DNA of 55,905 bases, taken from Treponemataceae bacterium (GTDB lineage: Bacteria > Spirochaetota > Spirochaetia > Treponematales > Treponemataceae). The stretch is taken from assembly GCA_024402495.1 (NCBI GenBank), contig JAKSTR010000008.1, forward strand, positions 1 through 55,905, written 5' to 3'. Below are positions 43,913-53,172 of this stretch, piece by piece. The notes below the pieces were generated by a model that made no database searches, had not been told where the DNA came from, and was given only the letters and a program-made list of their open reading frames with translations. Within the stretch, counting starts at the first letter, position 1; the number at the start of each line of letters is the position of its first letter. Position numbers and translations under genes: made by a program.

Positions 43913-44877
43913 CTTCAACCCTTATTGAAAACGCAAAAGCAAAACTTGCTGACGGAACTGTTCAGAAAGTAGTGGGTTGGAGAAAAGGTCTTTTCGATTA
44001 CGACGTAACTCCTTCAGTTTTTGCTGATGCAGCAGACCTTGAAAAAAACTTTGTATATAACGAAAACTGTGGCGCAAACCTTTCAAAATATCTTGTAAAA
44101 ATTACAAGAGAAATTGAAGTTAAAAAAAGTACCACAAGAATGAACAATTCTATGGCAAAGCAGCGCGACCCTAACGCGGTTGATGCTCCTATTCCTTCAG
44201 AAAAAGTTCTTGTGTTCCTGAAACCTTGCGATACTTACAGTTTTACGGAACTTTTAAAAGAAAACCGCATTACCCGCGATGACGTTGTTGTGGTTGGTAT
44301 TCCATGCGACGGAATGAAAGACCCTGAAACAAACGAAATTGCAGAACGCTGTGCAGTTTGTAAATCTAAAAAGCACGTTACTTACGACGAACTGGTAGGC
44401 GATGACGGCGATTTGCTTGACAGCAAACGTTTTGACGAAGTTGAAAAACTTGAAAAAATGACAGCCGATGAACGCCACGAATTCTGGAAAAACGAATTCA
44501 GCCGCTGTATCCGCTGTAACGCTTGCCGCGACATTTGTCCTGCTTGTACCTGCGAAAAATGTGTATTTGACAACAACGCAATGTACACATCGCAGAAAGT
44601 TGCACAGGTTAGCTTTGAAGAAAGTTTGTACCATATTATCCGCGCATGGCACGTTGCCGGCCGCTGTACAGACTGCGGCGAATGTTCACGCGTTTGCCCG
44701 GAACACATTCCGCTTCACCTGCTTAACCGCAAGTTCATTAAAGATATCAACGAGATTTACGGACCGTACATTGCCGGTAGCGATATGGAAACAAAGCCGC
44801 CGATGTTGACCTTTACCGAAGGCGACGCCGAACCGAGCGTTGTTTACGATCGTTCTCAAGAAGGGGGTGACAAATAA
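43894..44877 (+). CDS. Iron-sulfur protein of an Flx-type module (two [4Fe-4S])
   Basis: 327 aa. N-terminal two-thirds resemble the FrhB/hydrogenase-beta type fold (FLKPCDTYSFTELLKENRI, VVGIPCDGM, CAVCKSKKHVTYDELVGD), the C-terminal part carries CIRCNACRDICPACTC and CTDCGECSRVCP. Matches the FlxB/FlxC-type Fe-S subunits that stand between FlxD and FlxA in flx-hdr operons; which of the two it corresponds to cannot be decided here. Stop overlaps the next start (TAATG). Confidence 0.75.
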   Translation: MQDNKLTSTLIENAKAKLADGTVQKVVGWRKGLFDYDVTPSVFADAADLEKNFVYNENCGANLSKYLVKITREIEVKKSTTRMNNSMAKQRDPNAVDAPIPSEKVLVFLKPCDTYSFTELLKENRITRDDVVVVGIPCDGMKDPETNEIAERCAVCKSKKHVTYDELVGDDGDLLDSKRFDEVEKLEKMTADERHEFWKNEFSRCIRCNACRDICPACTCEKCVFDNNAMYTSQKVAQVSFEESLYHIIRAWHVAGRCTDCGECSRVCPEHIPLHLLNRKFIKDINEIYGPYIAGSDMETKPPMLTFTEGDAEPSVVYDRSQEGGDK

Positions 44878-45908
44878 TGTATTGCCTTCCAGTTGAAAAA
44901 ATTGATTCATTTTTTGAAGCTGTTGCTTCAAAACAGAAATTATATTTGCCTGTAACCAACAGTTCAAAAAAAGCAAACTTTGAATTGTGGGAAAAAGGCA
45001 AAGTTTTGTCAGACGAACTGAAAACTGTTCGTTCTGCAAAAGACTTTTTCTTTCCAAAAGCTGAACGCCTTGTAAACTACAAGGTAAACGGTAAGGAAAT
45101 TGTAGTTGAAGACCCGCGCAAAGAAGTTGAAGACTTTGTAGTGTTTGGTGTTCGTGCCTGCGACGCAAAAAGTTTTGAAGTTATCGATGCTGTTTATTTG
45201 AACATGACACCGGTTGATACTTACTACAAAAACCGCCGCGAACACGGAACTGTAATTACTCTTGCCTGTAACGAACCGGCTCAGACCTGTTTCTGTTCAA
45301 CTTACAAACTTGATGCTGCTAACCCGGCTGGCGACGTAAGCTGCTGGAAAGCCGACGGCAAGTTTTATTTTGAAGCCAATACTGAAAAAGGCAAGGCTTT
45401 GATTGAAGCTGTAAAAGGCGTTTTGGCTGACGGCGATGCAAAAGCTGTTGAAGAATGCAAAAAACAAATCACGGAAAAGGTTGAAAAACTGCCTTTCGCA
45501 CATCTTGATTTGTCTAAGCTTGAAAAGCACGAAATGCTTAAAATGTTCAATTCCAAAATCTGGGATCAGATTTCGGAAGCCTGCCTTGGTTGCGGAACTT
45601 GTACTTATGTATGCCCGACCTGTATGTGTTTCGATGTACGCGACTTTAAGAAAAACGACGGAAGCGTTGAACAGGTTCGCTGCTGGGACAGCTGTATGTA
45701 CAACGACTTTACGCAGATGGCAGCAGAAAACCCGCGCCATACACAGAAAGAACGCAGCCGCCAGCGCTTCATGCATAAACTTATGTATTACCCGATGGCA
45801 CACGAAAACGTATTTGCATGTGTAGGCTGCGGCCGCTGTCTTGAAAGCTGCCCGGTTAACATGAACATTGTTAAAGTAATTAAAGCTTATAACGAGTCGG
45901 AAGAGTAG
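44877..45908 (+). CDS. Iron-sulfur protein of an Flx-type module, AsrA/HydB-like
   Basis: 343 aa. The N-terminal part (VFGVRACDAKSFEVIDAVYLN, ACNEPAQTCFCST) and the ferredoxin part CLGCGTCTYVCPTCMCFDV ... CVGCGRCLESCPVN match anaerobic sulfite reductase subunit A and the beta subunit of soluble hydrogenases, which accept electrons from a FlxA/AsrB-like flavoprotein. That partner is the next gene. RBS GGGGGTGA. Confidence 0.82.
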   Translation: MYCLPVEKIDSFFEAVASKQKLYLPVTNSSKKANFELWEKGKVLSDELKTVRSAKDFFFPKAERLVNYKVNGKEIVVEDPRKEVEDFVVFGVRACDAKSFEVIDAVYLNMTPVDTYYKNRREHGTVITLACNEPAQTCFCSTYKLDAANPAGDVSCWKADGKFYFEANTEKGKALIEAVKGVLADGDAKAVEECKKQITEKVEKLPFAHLDLSKLEKHEMLKMFNSKIWDQISEACLGCGTCTYVCPTCMCFDVRDFKKNDGSVEQVRCWDSCMYNDFTQMAAENPRHTQKERSRQRFMHKLMYYPMAHENVFACVGCGRCLESCPVNMNIVKVIKAYNESEE

Positions 45909-45920
45909 GCGGAGGAACCA

Positions 45921-46751
45921 ATGGAAAATAACGAATCATTTATTCCTTACGTAGGAAAAATTATTGATATTCGCCAGGAAACTCCGGATGTAAAAACTTT
46001 CCGTGTAGTTGGCAAAGACGGTAAAAAGCTCTTTGAACATATTCCTGGTCAGTGTGCAATGCTTATTGTACCTGGTGTTGGCGAAAGTATGATTTCTATC
46101 ACATCAAGCCCGACACTTAAAGATTATATGGAATTCTCTATCAAGAAATGCGGATGCGTTACAGAATGGCTTCACTCAGCTGAAGTTGGTCAGGAAATCG
46201 CTGTTCGCGGTCCAATTGGTAACGGATTCCCGGTAGAAGGCGCACTTAAAGGTAAAGACATTTTGGTAATTGCCGGTGGTATCGGTATTGCACCTGTTCA
46301 CTCTGTAGTTAACTACATGATGGACAAACGCGACAATTACGGAAAAATTCAGGTTATTTACGGTGCACGTTCTAAGGCTGACCTTGTTCGTCTTGACGAA
46401 ATGCAGAATGTATGGAAAAAACAGCCTAACTGTTCAATTGACATTACAATTGACCGTGCAGAAGAAGGCTGGGACGGTCACGTTGGATTCGTTCCTCCGT
46501 ACATCACGGAACTTAAACCTGATGCAGGTATGACTGTTATCATGTGTGGTCCGCCAATTCTTATCCATATGTCGCTGAAAATTTTGAAAGACCTTGGTTT
46601 CAAGGACAATCAGATTTTTACAACAATGGAAATGCGCATGAAATGCGGTATTGGTAAATGCGGAAGATGTAATATCGGTGACAAATTCGTTTGTAAAGAC
46701 GGTCCGGTATTCAGCTTTGACCAGTTGGGTGAACTTCCACCAGAGTATTAG
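45921..46751 (+). CDS. flxA: FAD/NAD(P)-binding oxidoreductase subunit, AsrB/FlxA-like
   Basis: 276 aa. FAD domain with IPGQCAMLIVPG and GESMISITSSP, NAD(P) domain with VIAGGIGIAPVHSVV (about 113-127) and VIMCGPPILI, and a C-terminal [2Fe-2S] motif MKCGIGKCGRCNIGDKFVC. Should take electrons from NADH or NADPH and feed the two Fe-S proteins and FlxD/HdrA. GGCGGAGGAACC before ATG 45921. Completes an HdrABC-FlxABCD set. Confidence 0.88.
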   Translation: MENNESFIPYVGKIIDIRQETPDVKTFRVVGKDGKKLFEHIPGQCAMLIVPGVGESMISITSSPTLKDYMEFSIKKCGCVTEWLHSAEVGQEIAVRGPIGNGFPVEGALKGKDILVIAGGIGIAPVHSVVNYMMDKRDNYGKIQVIYGARSKADLVRLDEMQNVWKKQPNCSIDITIDRAEEGWDGHVGFVPPYITELKPDAGMTVIMCGPPILIHMSLKILKDLGFKDNQIFTTMEMRMKCGIGKCGRCNIGDKFVCKDGPVFSFDQLGELPPEY

Positions 46752-46859
46752 TCAACAAAATCGCCTTTCCCGGTGATTTTTCTGAGGGTTTTCTTACGAA
46801 AGCTCTCAGGACTTGCTTACTTATTAAGCGCCCTTTGCGGCGCTGTTTAGGAGACTAAA

Positions 46860-47540
46860 ATGGCAGATAAAGAAATGGCCACCATTTATATTTTTGGCAA
46901 AAAATACGAAGTTCCGGCAGAACTTACAATTATGAACGCTATGGAATATGCCGGTTACCAGCTTAAACGTGGTTGCGGCTGCCGCAACGGTTTCTGCGGT
47001 GCTTGTGCAACAATTTACCGCATTAAAGGTACAAACCAGCTTCAGACTTGCTTGGCATGTTCTAAAAAAGTTGAAAATGACATGTACATTGCAACTTTGC
47101 CTTTCTTCCCATTGGTAAAACAGGTTTACGACATCAACAGCATGAAACCGGAACAGGCTGTCATGATGCAGCTTTACCCGGAAATTTATTCTTGTGTTGG
47201 CTGTAACGCCTGTACACGTGCCTGTCCGCAGAGCCTGAACACAATGCAGTACATCGCTTACGCACAGCGCGGCGATTTTGCAAAATGTGCAGACCTTTCG
47301 TTTGACTGCGTAATGTGCGGATGCTGTTCTTCACGCTGTCCTGCCGGCATCAGCCATCCGCAGGTTGCAGAACTTGCACGCCGCCTGAATGGTAAATACA
47401 TTCAGCCGCAGACCCAGCATTTGATTGACCGTGTTGAAGAAATTGATTCTGGCAAACTTGAAGAAATGATTCAGAACATCATGAACAAGCCGTTGGCAGA
47501 AATCAAAGAATTGTACAACAACCGCGACATCGAAAAATAA
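46860..47540 (+). CDS. Iron-sulfur subunit of a fumarate-reductase-like enzyme, atypical cluster set
   Basis: 226 aa. N-terminal plant-type [2Fe-2S] domain with CGCRNGFCGAC (Cys41, 46, 49) and CLAC (Cys64/67); then two full [4Fe-4S] motifs, CVGCNACTRACP (112, 115, 118, 122) and CVMCGCCSSRCP (150, 153, 156, 160). FrdB/SdhB proteins instead carry [2Fe-2S], [4Fe-4S] and [3Fe-4S] with a CxxxxxCxxxCP second part. The C-terminal half here looks more like HdrC. No CCG domain as in thiol:fumarate reductase TfrB. Lies 108 bp after flxA (hairpins in the gap, no T-run) and 14 bp before the flavoprotein. Confidence 0.8.
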   Translation: MADKEMATIYIFGKKYEVPAELTIMNAMEYAGYQLKRGCGCRNGFCGACATIYRIKGTNQLQTCLACSKKVENDMYIATLPFFPLVKQVYDINSMKPEQAVMMQLYPEIYSCVGCNACTRACPQSLNTMQYIAYAQRGDFAKCADLSFDCVMCGCCSSRCPAGISHPQVAELARRLNGKYIQPQTQHLIDRVEEIDSGKLEEMIQNIMNKPLAEIKELYNNRDIEK

Positions 47541-47554
47541 TAAGGAGACGAACA

Positions 47555-49201
47555 ATGTACGGAAATTACCTTGATGATGCTGCAAAAATTGTTGCAGAAA
47601 AACGTGAAGCAAACCTTAAATTTGAACATGCTCGTCTTACAGCAGATGAAAAAGACGAAATCCTGAAAGAATATCACCCGGACCGCATTTCAAGCCAGTT
47701 TGAAGAATTGAAAATCGGTCCAAACAAAGGTCAGAAAGCTCCAATCGAACTGGTTGCAATGCTTCAGGCAAAACCACGCATTGAACCTGAACACATCGAT
47801 TTGACCCACGTTGATTACGAAACAGACGTTTTGGTAATCGGCGGCGGCGGTGCCGGTTCTTCTGCTGCTATCATGGCAAGCGAAGCCGGTGCAAAAGTTC
47901 TTTTGGCTACAAAACTCCGCATCGGTGATGCAAACACAATGATGGCTGAAGGCGGTATTCAGGCTGCTGACAAACCAAACGACAGCCCGGCACAGCACTA
48001 TTTGGACTGTTTCGGCGGCGGTCACTTTGACGGAAAACCGGAATTGGTTTACACACTGGTAAACAAAGCACCAAAATGCATTAAATGGCTTAACGAACTT
48101 GGCGTTGAATTCGACAAAGAAGCAGACGGTACAATGGTTACTACCCACGGTGGCGGTACAAGCCGCAAAAGAATGCACGCTTGTAAAGACTACTCTGGTG
48201 CAGAAATTATGCGTACTTTGCGCGACGAAGTTTTGAACCGCCCGGATCAGATTACAGTTGTAGACTTCACTGCTGCAATTGAAATTATTAAAGATGACAA
48301 AGGCAACGCTTGCGGTGCTGTTCTTTTGAACGTAGAAACTGGAGAAGTTCGCATTGCAAAAGCTAAAGTTGTAATTATTGCAACCGGTGGTGCAGGCCGC
48401 ATGCACTATCAGGGTTTCCCAACTTCTAACCACTATGGTGCAACTGCTGACGGTTTGGTAATGGCTTACCGCGCCGGTGCAAAACTTTTGTATCAGGATT
48501 CTTTGCAGTATCACCCGACCGGTGCTGCTTACCCGACCCAGATTTTGGGAAAACTGGTAACAGAAAAAGTTCGTTCGCTTGGTGCAAAACTCATCAACAA
48601 AGACGGCGAAGTTTACATTCACCCTCTTGAAACACGCGACGTAAACGCTTCTGGTATCATTAAAGAAGTTCGCAACGGCCGCGGTGTTGAAAACGATGTT
48701 CAGCCTGCTGTTTGGTTGGATACTCCAATGATTGAAATGATTCACGGCGAAGGAACAATCCTTAAATCAATTCCTGCTATGTACAATATGTTCATCAAAT
48801 ACGGAATTGATATCCGCAAGGAACCGATTTTGGTTTACCCGACACTCCATTACCAGAACGGTGGTGTTGAAATTGACAAAACTTGTCATACAAATGTTGG
48901 AAACTTGCTTGTTGCCGGTGAAGCTTCTGGTGGTGTTCACGGAACAAACCGCCTGATGGGTAACAGTTTGCTTGACGTTGTAGTATTTGGACGCGAAGCT
49001 GGTATTGAAGCTGGTAAAATGTTTGCAAATATCACAATGGCTGATACTGCAAAAATGAACCTTGACCACGTAACAGCATTTGAAAAAGAAAGAGCAGCTG
49101 CTGGAATTACCGGCGATGTAGTTTCTCCAAAAGTTCTTCCTAGCTACACCCACGGAAACAAGGAATTTGAAAAATCTCCATTCCCTGGTGCAAGCAAATG
49201 A
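47555..49201 (+). CDS. Fumarate reductase/succinate dehydrogenase-type flavoprotein, non-covalent FAD
   Basis: 548 aa with an 85-residue N-terminal extension before the FAD motif VLVIGGGGAGSSAAIMASEAGA (about 91-112). The capping and active-site parts TTHGGGTSRKRMHA, DSLQYHPTGA, ASGGVHGTNRLMGNSLLDVVVFGREAG fit fumarate reductase/aspartate oxidase enzymes. In FrdA the segment SHT holds the His that binds FAD covalently; here it reads ANTMMAEGG, so the His is replaced by Asn and FAD must be non-covalent. No membrane-anchor gene follows, so the enzyme is soluble. Context after fumarase and HdrABC-FlxABCD favours fumarate reduction. RBS AAGGAGACG. Confidence 0.85.
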   Translation: MYGNYLDDAAKIVAEKREANLKFEHARLTADEKDEILKEYHPDRISSQFEELKIGPNKGQKAPIELVAMLQAKPRIEPEHIDLTHVDYETDVLVIGGGGAGSSAAIMASEAGAKVLLATKLRIGDANTMMAEGGIQAADKPNDSPAQHYLDCFGGGHFDGKPELVYTLVNKAPKCIKWLNELGVEFDKEADGTMVTTHGGGTSRKRMHACKDYSGAEIMRTLRDEVLNRPDQITVVDFTAAIEIIKDDKGNACGAVLLNVETGEVRIAKAKVVIIATGGAGRMHYQGFPTSNHYGATADGLVMAYRAGAKLLYQDSLQYHPTGAAYPTQILGKLVTEKVRSLGAKLINKDGEVYIHPLETRDVNASGIIKEVRNGRGVENDVQPAVWLDTPMIEMIHGEGTILKSIPAMYNMFIKYGIDIRKEPILVYPTLHYQNGGVEIDKTCHTNVGNLLVAGEASGGVHGTNRLMGNSLLDVVVFGREAGIEAGKMFANITMADTAKMNLDHVTAFEKERAAAGITGDVVSPKVLPSYTHGNKEFEKSPFPGASK

Positions 49202-49275
49202 ATGCCAGAAAAGCTCCGGACTGCAAAAGGTTCAGGGCTTTTAAGCAAATGCTTACAGATTAACAGATAAATGTT

Positions 49276-49312
49276 AAAAGCCTTTCTGCTTTTTGGCGGA
49301 AAGGCTTTTTTA
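49276..49312 (+). terminator. Intrinsic terminator of the hdr-flx-frd operon
   Basis: AAAAGCCTTTC-loop-GAAAGGCTTTTTT, 10-bp stem with T-run, 75 bp after the flavoprotein stop. Confidence 0.9.
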
Positions 49313-49325
49313 ATGGATTCAACAG

Positions 49326-49769
49326 ATGGATAAAAAAACAGAAATTTTACCAAAGTTTTGGGAAATAAAAAAAATTGAAGAAATGAATGATGCCGAATGG
49401 GAAGCTTTGTGCGACGGCTGCGGCTTGTGCTGTTACAGAAAAATTGTTGACGGATATTTGTGGAAGAAAAAAATACTTAACACGCGTATAGCTTGTAATC
49501 TGCTGGATACCGAGACCTGCCGCTGCAAAAATTATGCCAGCCGTTTCAGCCTGCAGAGTGAATGTGTAAAACTGGATAAAAAATCGATAAAACACTTTAA
49601 ATGGCTGCCGCAAAACTGTGCCTATCGTCTTTTGGCAGAAGGAAAAACTTTACCAGACTGGCATCCGTTAATAAGCGGTAATCCCGAAAGCGTAAAGCAA
49701 GCCGACATTTGCATAAAAGACCCAGTCAGCGAAAAAGATGCCGGCGACTGGTACGATTATGTGGTGTAG
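49326..49769 (+). CDS. YcgN-like cysteine-cluster protein (UPF0260)
   Basis: 147 aa, family length. Conserved FWEIKKIEEMNDAEWEALCDGCGLCCYRK, TETCRCKNYASRFSLQSECVKL, WLPQNCAYRLLAEGKTLPDWHPL. The cysteines probably bind metal; function unknown in the family. Starts just after the terminator of the preceding operon, 9 bp beyond a TGG ATT CAAC stretch without clear RBS. Confidence 0.9.
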   Translation: MDKKTEILPKFWEIKKIEEMNDAEWEALCDGCGLCCYRKIVDGYLWKKKILNTRIACNLLDTETCRCKNYASRFSLQSECVKLDKKSIKHFKWLPQNCAYRLLAEGKTLPDWHPLISGNPESVKQADICIKDPVSEKDAGDWYDYVV

Positions 49770-49805
49770 GGGAGTTGGTTTATATATTGCTAAAAGCAGA
49801 ATATT

Positions 49806-50657
49806 TTACAAATTATTTCCGCCGGCACGTTCCCATGCGTCAATAAATTCCATCATATACTGCTGAATATTACCAAACCATTTTTTTTGCAATTTGCAGG
49901 CATCAATGCCAATATACCGGTAATGCCAGCATTCCCAGCGGTATCCTGTTACAGGTTCGTAGCCTTGCGGAAAAGATAAAGAAAAACCGTAGTCGGCGGC
50001 ATTCTGGTCAAGCCATTTACCGGCTTTTGTTTCGGCAAAACTGTCATCAATTGAACCGAAATCTATTGCCGTGCCCAGTTGGTGCTGGCTTGTCCCCGCT
50101 CTTGCAGATTCACGTTCAGCTTCTTCAAGACCATCAATTGCTACCCAGCGGGCAAAAAGCTTTTCCTGATATTCGTACGAACGAAAGGTGGAACTTACCA
50201 TAAGCCAAATGTTATCTTTTAATGCACCTGCCGCCATAACTTTTAAAGCATCGGCTACCGGTACGCGCAAAGATAAATCGTTCCGGCTTACAGAATAATA
50301 ATCATTGTTTGATAATGGAATTAAATCTTCGGGTATGTAGTCTTTTGAAAGATGGTGGGTTTTGTCAACCAAAACCAGCAGATAATCTTTATCGTTTTTG
50401 TAAACCTGTTCAAAATCTGCTACAAATTCTTTTGTATTCTGCTGAATTAAGTCTGCTGTTGGTAAATTAAGTTTTTGAACAATACTAACAGCAAGCTGTT
50501 CTTTTGGTGAAACCTGAACAATTGCTGCACTTTCTGTATCAGCACTTTTTTCCGCTTCTGCATCTGTTATTTTAGGCTTTTCGTATTTGCATGAAACCGT
50601 AGAAAAAGCAATGCAGCTAACCAAAAATGCAGAAAAAAGTGCCGATATTTTGCGCAT
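49806..50657 (-). CDS. VanY-like D-alanyl-D-alanine carboxypeptidase lipoprotein
   Basis: 283 aa. Lipobox STVSC (Cys near 23) after a hydrophobic signal. The peptidase domain (from about 105) holds MVSSTFRSYEYQEKLF, GTSQHQLGTAIDFG with the zinc ligands SQHQxGxAxD and EPVTGYRWECWHYRYIG with the last His. These cut the terminal D-Ala of peptidoglycan stem peptides. Start overlaps the STAS gene stop, so it belongs to the phosphatase operon. Confidence 0.9.
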   Translation of the reverse strand: MRKISALFSAFLVSCIAFSTVSCKYEKPKITDAEAEKSADTESAAIVQVSPKEQLAVSIVQKLNLPTADLIQQNTKEFVADFEQVYKNDKDYLLVLVDKTHHLSKDYIPEDLIPLSNNDYYSVSRNDLSLRVPVADALKVMAAGALKDNIWLMVSSTFRSYEYQEKLFARWVAIDGLEEAERESARAGTSQHQLGTAIDFGSIDDSFAETKAGKWLDQNAADYGFSLSFPQGYEPVTGYRWECWHYRYIGIDACKLQKKWFGNIQQYMMEFIDAWERAGGNNL

Positions 50658-50983
50658 TACAGAACTTCCGTTAAAGAAAAAATAATAGGGAAACAGTCTG
50701 CAAAACCTGTCGATTCAACAGCTTTTTGCGCAATAGCAGAAGGACGCATAATATAAATCTTGTTTCCAACTTCTTCTGCATCATCGTAGGCAGCCAGCAA
50801 TACACCCAAACCAGAAGAAGAAAGGTTTGTAATTTGCGACATATCAAGAACAAGGTTTGTTTCTTTTACAATTGCAAATACTTTTGCCTGAAAATCCAAA
50901 TATGTATAAGAATTCAATACACCAGATACTTCCAGCAAAACATAGTTTGCGCCTTTTTTTTCGTTAATTACAAGCTGTTCCAT
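50657..50983 (-). CDS. STAS-domain anti-sigma factor antagonist
   Basis: 108 aa, single STAS domain. VSGVLNSYTYLDFQAKV, then NLVLDMSQITNLSSSGLGVLLAAYDDA, where the Ser in the LSSSG turn is the usual phosphorylation site. Dephosphorylated by a SpoIIE-type phosphatase, such a protein would bind an anti-sigma kinase. Two phosphatases lie directly upstream; no kinase is visible in the window. RBS AAGGAGG. Confidence 0.92.
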   Translation of the reverse strand: MEQLVINEKKGANYVLLEVSGVLNSYTYLDFQAKVFAIVKETNLVLDMSQITNLSSSGLGVLLAAYDDAEEVGNKIYIMRPSAIAQKAVESTGFADCFPIIFSLTEVL

Positions 50984-51018
50984 TTCTAACCTCCTTAAAA
51001 ATGAAAAATCAATGTGCT

Positions 51019-53169
51019 TTAGTTATTTTCCTGTTTAAGCACCCTAATTGCTACAGCAGTTACATCGTCCTGCAATTCCTTGGATGTAAACTGCAACATA
51101 TCATCGTAAACAAAGTTAACCAGACGGCTTGATTCATAAGCCTTGTTATCCATAATAAGGCGCTGAACACGTTCTTTTCCGTACTGTTCACCGCGCAAAG
51201 ATTCAGAATCAAGCAAACCGTCGGTACAGGCAAGAATAATGTCACCCGGTTCAAGCGGAATATGGCGAACTTTTACCATGCCGGAAACTTTTTTAGCAAA
51301 TCCAAGAACTTTACCTTCACCCTGAATTTCAACAACGTTTCCGTACTGTTCGGTATATCTGAACAGAACAGGCAAACCGCAGTTTACGTAATACATAATG
51401 TGTTCCTGAAAGTCGAAAATTGCAAAAACACCGGCAAAAAATGTACCGCGCGGCAGATTGTATTTGATAAAGTGGTTAACCTTTTCAATCAAGTCCTTAA
51501 AATCGGTAGTTTCAGCCAGAAGGGTACGGATAATTGACTTAAGAATTACCATAGACATACTTGCGTTCAAACCTTTACCGCTTACATCGCCCATAATAAG
51601 CATGTGCCGCGTATCGGTAAGACGAATAAAGTCGATAAAGTCGCCGCCCAAACTGCGTGCAGAACGTGAAATATAGCCGACATCAACTGAAGGATCTTTA
51701 AATGCATCAACGTTGTCCTGAATTGAACGGATAACCTGCGATGACATCTGAATTTCCCTTGCAACGGTACCAACCAGCGACTGATTGGCAATATTTTTCA
51801 TGTAATAACCAAACAGGAAGAAATACGAATACAAATTGGTCAATGCCTTGTAGTCATAATCGCTGAAGGCATTTCCGCGGCGTTTTGGTCCAAACGCAAT
51901 CATGCCGAAAAGGTGATGACTTTCGCGCAAAAGAAGAATTACTTCCGCGCCAATACTGTCAAAAAGTTTCAGCAATTCGTCTTTTTGGGTAGAATAGTCG
52001 TGGTGCGACATTACGTGAGATTTGAATACAACTTCGCGGTTAACGCCCGCCAAAAAATCAACAAGCGCACTGTTCATGGCAATTGGTTTGGAAGGCATGT
52101 CCATAGACGTGTAAGCCGATTTCAGCATTCCCGAATCGTCATTCATCAGCAATTCGACGTGGTTGGTTTCAAGATTGTTCTTCATCAAATTAACGAAGTT
52201 TTCTGTAAGTTCGTCGTAAGGTGCCTTGTAGTCAAAGTTAGCCAAAGCTGCATCAAGTTCGTCTTCATAGTAGCTGTCTTTTGCAAAACTCATGTGGGCG
52301 TATTTTGTTCTAAAAAAATGCTGTAAAAACAGCGCCAGACCAACGTCTGCAAAAAGAAGAAGTAAAAACACTAAAGGCATTGTGCGGCGTATTGGCATAA
52401 GCAGCGCAAAAATAACACAGCTAAGCAGCGAAGGAATAATGTAAGGAATAACAACACGCAGCGCGCCGTTTATAATGGTAGCAAAGTCAAACATAATTGT
52501 AACTTTGCCGGCAATGTAAGTAATGATAATAATACAAGCCAGACAAAGCGGAAAAAGTGTCTGATAAAAAGGAACGGTAATTGATGCAAGGTTAATCAGA
52601 TAATGCAACCCCGAAGCAAGAACCATTCCTCCAATCATTACAATAGCCTGTTGTTTCTGGTGTGCAGAAATTTTAAGGCGCAGCTTCAGCATGAAAATAA
52701 GAACTGTAAGCAGCGGAATGATTGTCATGAAGACATTTTCAAACAGTGTTGACCACGGCAAAAAGTCGCCAATCATGTTTGCAGGGCTTAAAAAAACACC
52801 GGAAACAGGCGAAATCTGAATAACACCGATTTTTACGACGCAAATTGCAGCAAAAGCCCAAAGCAAATATTTAAAAACCGAAAGCGGTACGCTTTTCTTG
52901 TAATTTGGAAACAGTATTGCAAAATTCAAATAGCCTACAAAGAAAATAGCAAGGGCAAACATCATAAGCATTGAACCGATGCGTACAAAATGAACGTTTC
53001 CCTTAAAAAGCGCCCAGAATACTACCAGCATAAACAGTTCAACTGTGCCAAGCGACAATACCAGATTTACAAACGACTTGGAACGCAAATCGTGGTCGTC
53101 AAGTTCAACATACATGGAAAAAAAGATAAGTCCAATGCCTAAAATCAAGTTCAATACAAAGAAAATCAT
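51019..53169 (-). CDS. Membrane SpoIIE-type PP2C phosphatase
   Basis: 716 aa. About nine N-terminal membrane segments (1-290), a GAF-like middle (about 325-470) and a C-terminal SpoIIE domain: GGDFIDFIRL, IMGDVSGKGLNASMSM, FAIFDF, DIILACTDGLLDSES and LQDDVTAVAIRV, with the metal-binding Asp residues present. Expected to dephosphorylate a STAS antagonist. Lies 3 bp downstream of the second phosphatase gene and 35 bp upstream of the STAS gene. Confidence 0.92.
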   Translation of the reverse strand: MIFFVLNLILGIGLIFFSMYVELDDHDLRSKSFVNLVLSLGTVELFMLVVFWALFKGNVHFVRIGSMLMMFALAIFFVGYLNFAILFPNYKKSVPLSVFKYLLWAFAAICVVKIGVIQISPVSGVFLSPANMIGDFLPWSTLFENVFMTIIPLLTVLIFMLKLRLKISAHQKQQAIVMIGGMVLASGLHYLINLASITVPFYQTLFPLCLACIIIITYIAGKVTIMFDFATIINGALRVVIPYIIPSLLSCVIFALLMPIRRTMPLVFLLLLFADVGLALFLQHFFRTKYAHMSFAKDSYYEDELDAALANFDYKAPYDELTENFVNLMKNNLETNHVELLMNDDSGMLKSAYTSMDMPSKPIAMNSALVDFLAGVNREVVFKSHVMSHHDYSTQKDELLKLFDSIGAEVILLLRESHHLFGMIAFGPKRRGNAFSDYDYKALTNLYSYFFLFGYYMKNIANQSLVGTVAREIQMSSQVIRSIQDNVDAFKDPSVDVGYISRSARSLGGDFIDFIRLTDTRHMLIMGDVSGKGLNASMSMVILKSIIRTLLAETTDFKDLIEKVNHFIKYNLPRGTFFAGVFAIFDFQEHIMYYVNCGLPVLFRYTEQYGNVVEIQGEGKVLGFAKKVSGMVKVRHIPLEPGDIILACTDGLLDSESLRGEQYGKERVQRLIMDNKAYESSRLVNFVYDDMLQFTSKELQDDVTAVAIRVLKQENN

Positions 53170-53172
53170 AGC

